NCBI GenBank assembly: GCA_963815775.1
Contig: CAWFIB010000015.1
Coordinates: 1 to 64,000 of the forward strand
Source of the DNA: CAVVDY01 sp963815775
GTDB taxonomy: Bacteria; Acidobacteriota; Terriglobia; Terriglobales; Acidobacteriaceae
Direction: 5' to 3'
Length of the DNA stretch: 64,000 bases
The position numbers and the translations under genes are program-made. Position 1 is the stretch's first letter; every line of letters starts with the position of its first letter. This document shows, piece by piece, positions 62,983-64,000 of this stretch. The notes below the pieces were generated by a model. It saw only the letters and a list, made by a program, of their open reading frames with translations. It was not told the DNA's origin and made no database searches.

Positions 62983-63123
62983 AAAATTGTTCAATCGCTA
63001 TTACGCCACGCGCAGATCAGAACAACGCTCGGGCTCTTCACGCAGGAGGACGGAGATGAAACACAGGCTGCTCAGGGTGAGTTCCTGGCAGCCTTGGGAA
63101 TGAGATCGGAGGCAATCCAATGA
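62983..63123 (+). pseudogene. Tyrosine recombinase (integrase) C-terminal remnant
   Basis: Frame 1 reads VQSLLRHAQIRTTLGLFTQE then AAQGEFLAALGMRSEAIQ and stops at 63121-63123. L-R-H-A-x-I-x-T-T with the following Y/F-T-Q is the C-terminal block of phage-type integrases (the catalytic His would be in LRHA); the catalytic Tyr position is Phe here (L-F-T-Q for L-Y-T-Q). No start or N-terminal region exists upstream. It points towards the 3' end of tRNA-Asp, 63 bp away. Too short to be functional. Confidence 0.6.
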
Positions 63124-63185
63124 GGTGTGGGTTGAAGCATCTACTACTTAGGGTTGCCATTTCCTTGTAAGTATTTGAAAGGAAA

Positions 63186-63262
63186 TGGCGGGGTCGACGG
63201 GACTCGAACCCGCGGCCTCTGCCGTGACAGGGCAGCGTTCTAACCAACTGAACTACGACCCC
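63186..63262 (-). tRNA. tRNA-Asp (anticodon GTC)
   Basis: 77 nucleotides on the minus strand with encoded CCA. Acceptor stem GGGGTCG / CGACCCC, discriminator G, D-arm TAGTTCAGTTGGTTAGA, anticodon loop CTGTCAC (GTC, Asp) and T-loop GGTTCGAGTCCCG. All arms pair. The 3' end faces the integrase remnant. Confidence 0.95.
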
Positions 63263-63492
63263 GCGTCTAGAATCAACGCGATACAGCAAACCCAAGTCGA
63301 ATAAGGGCTTTGCAGGTTTTGCATGCAGTGCACAGTCCGCCGAGATTGCCTGCGGTGGCGCTTCTTCCTGGCAAAACCGCCCATGAACCGCCAGTAAATA
63401 ACTGTTCGCTCATGCGAGTTTCATCTTAACACAACGAATCGCTTTAGCCGAAATTCGCTTCCAGTAGTGCCCGAGGGAGTCAGAGATCGTTC

Positions 63493-63900
63493 TCACCCCC
63501 AAACACCATTCCTGCCCTCAAGACCAAGCAGACCAGTTCGCGCATCGGAATTACAGGATCTCCCCGGGACGACAGGTTGGGCACACTCGCGAACTACATC
63601 CAAGCGGAAGACTGCGCCATCTCTGTAGGTCCCGCCATGAGCAGGTTGTGCCGTAGAAAGCACCGTCGCCAGCTTGCACCAGCCGGCCGCCAGGGGGTCC
63701 TCGCCGTCCGAGCCGTCGAAGCTGTGCAGCGTGGTCAGCGTGCCGCTTAGGGCGATCCTGAACACCGTGCCACAGCCTGGGCAACAGTGGTTGTTAGCAC
63801 CGCCTCCGTAGGTCGTCCCGTAGAAATTACCGTCGCTGCTTAGCACCCGCACGCCAGGGCCGCTACGCCTTCTGACCTTCGGCGAGGGTTCGCAGCTACG
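63493..63900 (-). pseudogene. GloVer-type tandem-repeat exoprotein remnant
   Basis: Minus-strand sequence reads SSDGNFYGTTYGGGANNHCC, then CGTVFRIALSGTLTTLHSFD with GSDGEDP; an adjoining frame reads LVQAGDGAFYGTT and the first frame resumes at TYRDGAVFRLDV. These are units of the Gloeo_Verruco (TIGR03803) repeat (G-T-V-F-k-i-x-x-x-G-x-l-t-t-L-h-S-F). At least two frame changes and no start; the upstream part reaches the window edge without clear coding. A decayed fragment. Confidence 0.55.
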
Positions 63901-64000
63901 AAACGGCGATCGCTCACGGATGCGATGCCCGAGAACCGTAGATGCTCTTCGAAGACTCAGTTCACTACGGTAACTTTCGGGCTATCCAATGTTCCTTCGA

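Noticed and set aside
1..64000. CRISPR array, rRNA operon, intact prophage or IS element
   Set aside because: No regular direct repeats with spacers, no rRNA-like stretches, no complete transposase or phage structural gene was seen; only the integrase tail and palindromic repeats.

Overview
The window looks like chromosomal DNA of a soil-type Acidobacteriota, probably the Terriglobia/Koribacter side. That placement is inference, from the adjacent DUF1800 and DUF1501 genes, a DUF1254 lipoprotein, GloVer-type repeat remnants, interspersed GGCACGGCTTCAGCCGTGCC hairpins and moderately high GC. The only RNA gene seen is one tRNA-Asp (GTC). No rRNA, CRISPR array, complete insertion sequence or prophage was found.

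Region 1 (1-16391) is a surface or exopolysaccharide locus in visible decay. It has glycosyltransferases, a flippase, an FkbM methyltransferase, a beta-helix exoprotein, a Wzc-type tyrosine autokinase, a CapD/PglF-type dehydratase and a YdcF-like protein. Between them lie a frameshifted glycosyltransferase and methyltransferase, a headless UDP-GlcNAc 2-epimerase, the tail of an acyltransferase and a shattered TPR membrane protein. A 13-base inverted-repeat motif is shared by the leaders of the kinase and dehydratase genes. The matching CpsB/CapC phosphatase lies further on, at 19721.

Region 2 (16655-20437) has an iron-sulfur flavoprotein, an AidB-like acyl-CoA dehydrogenase, a patatin-like remnant, a small membrane protein and the CapC phosphatase.

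Region 3 (20447-32286, all minus strand) is the most distinctive. An NtrY/NtrX-type two-component pair is followed by a tight operon: degenerate HD protein, MmgE/PrpD dehydratase, fused (homo)aconitase-like hydratase, isocitrate-type dehydrogenase, a CitD-CitE fusion and CitF. A GG-N10-GC sigma54-like element and a perfect 12-bp palindrome lie between the regulator and the operon. The set reads as a dedicated tricarboxylate (citrate, aconitate, methylcitrate or homologue) pathway whose substrate cannot be fixed from sequence.

Region 4 (32412-49631) is mixed. It has an EndoIII-like glycosylase, a TPR protein, tandem PagL-like lipid A deacylases separated by a 307-bp nested palindrome, a 2-oxoacid dehydrogenase E2, a LOG-family protein, a phytase-like esterase, a Pro aminopeptidase, BioY, MqnD, a HAD phosphatase and the DUF1800/DUF1501 pair.

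Region 5 (49691-64000) has a four-gene minus-strand unit (YdjC-like deacetylase, amino-acid decarboxylase, GHMP kinase, CPBP protease). A secreted HAD phosphatase, an MltF-like transglycosylase, an arylsulfatase with its radical-SAM maturase and two exported proteins follow. The window ends with tandem hairpins, an integrase remnant pointing at the 3' end of tRNA-Asp, and a broken GloVer-repeat gene.

Several genes carry single-base frameshifts (GT4, methyltransferase, second PagL, proline-rich exported protein, YdjC). They cluster in non-essential genes, but sequence alone cannot separate real decay from assembly error.
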